Source: Cellvibrionales bacterium (GTDB lineage Bacteria > Pseudomonadota > Gammaproteobacteria > Pseudomonadales > JAHEGP01). From it: 5,253 nt of DNA. This document shows positions 5,245-5,253 of this stretch, one piece after another. Numbering within the stretch: position 1 is the stretch's first letter; the number at the start of each line of letters is the position of its first letter. The notes beneath the pieces were generated by a model, which saw only the letters and a program-made list of their open reading frames with translations, was not told the DNA's origin and ran no database searches. The stretch is taken from assembly GCA_024645065.1 (NCBI GenBank), contig JAHEGP010000219.1, positions 1 to 5,253 of the forward strand. Direction: 5' to 3'. Position numbers and translations under genes: made by a program.

Positions 5245-5253
5245 CTTCCTGGC

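Noticed and set aside
1..5253. A hidden mobile element, defence system, CRISPR array or RNA gene
   Set aside because: Reading both strands shows no transposase-like or defence-like protein, no terminal inverted repeats, no regularly spaced repeats, and no tRNA- or rRNA-like segment. The intergenic regions are all 214 nt or shorter.

Overview
The window looks like a stretch of core chromosome from a marine-type gammaproteobacterium. Mpl, SfsA and DksA all read closely against their E. coli counterparts, base composition is uniform and moderately GC-rich, and there are no mobile elements, CRISPR arrays, RNA genes or composition breaks. A PPi-type phosphofructokinase of about 420 residues fits an environmental gammaproteobacterium rather than an enteric one. 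A narrower placement (for example Halieaceae/Cellvibrionales) is a guess.

Layout, left to right. (1) The N-terminal 259 codons of mpl (muropeptide ligase) run on the minus strand and off the left edge. (2) A 214-nt divergent promoter region contains a candidate sigma-70 promoter and three short dyads. (3) pfp, a PPi-dependent 6-phosphofructokinase, lies on the plus strand. (4) After a 142-nt gap comes ppa, a family I soluble inorganic pyrophosphatase, also plus. (5) Three nucleotides after the ppa stop, and convergent to it, is a cytosolic-looking M15-family (VanY/LAS-type) zinc carboxypeptidase on the minus strand. A strong GC-rich hairpin sits in its last codons. (6) sfsA lies 39 nt upstream of the peptidase on the same strand, so the two probably form an operon. 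(7) A 201-nt divergent region follows, with an extended -10 candidate for sfsA. (8) dksA, complete, is on the plus strand and ends 9 nt before the right edge.

How the genes relate. pfp and ppa both act on pyrophosphate: one spends it reversibly on fructose 6-phosphate, the other hydrolyses it. The balance between them would set how much PPi feeds glycolysis or gluconeogenesis. Mpl and the M15 peptidase both fit peptidoglycan recycling: Mpl re-attaches salvaged tripeptide to UDP-MurNAc, and a cytoplasmic carboxypeptidase could supply tripeptide from tetrapeptide. DksA is the RNA polymerase secondary-channel factor of the stringent response. SfsA is a conserved PD-(D/E)XK-fold protein of unclear role.

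I found no convincing undescribed system here. Every long gene belongs to a recognisable family. The points worth a second look are the pfp/ppa pairing, the possible recycling role of the M15 enzyme, and several small regulatory structures at gene junctions.
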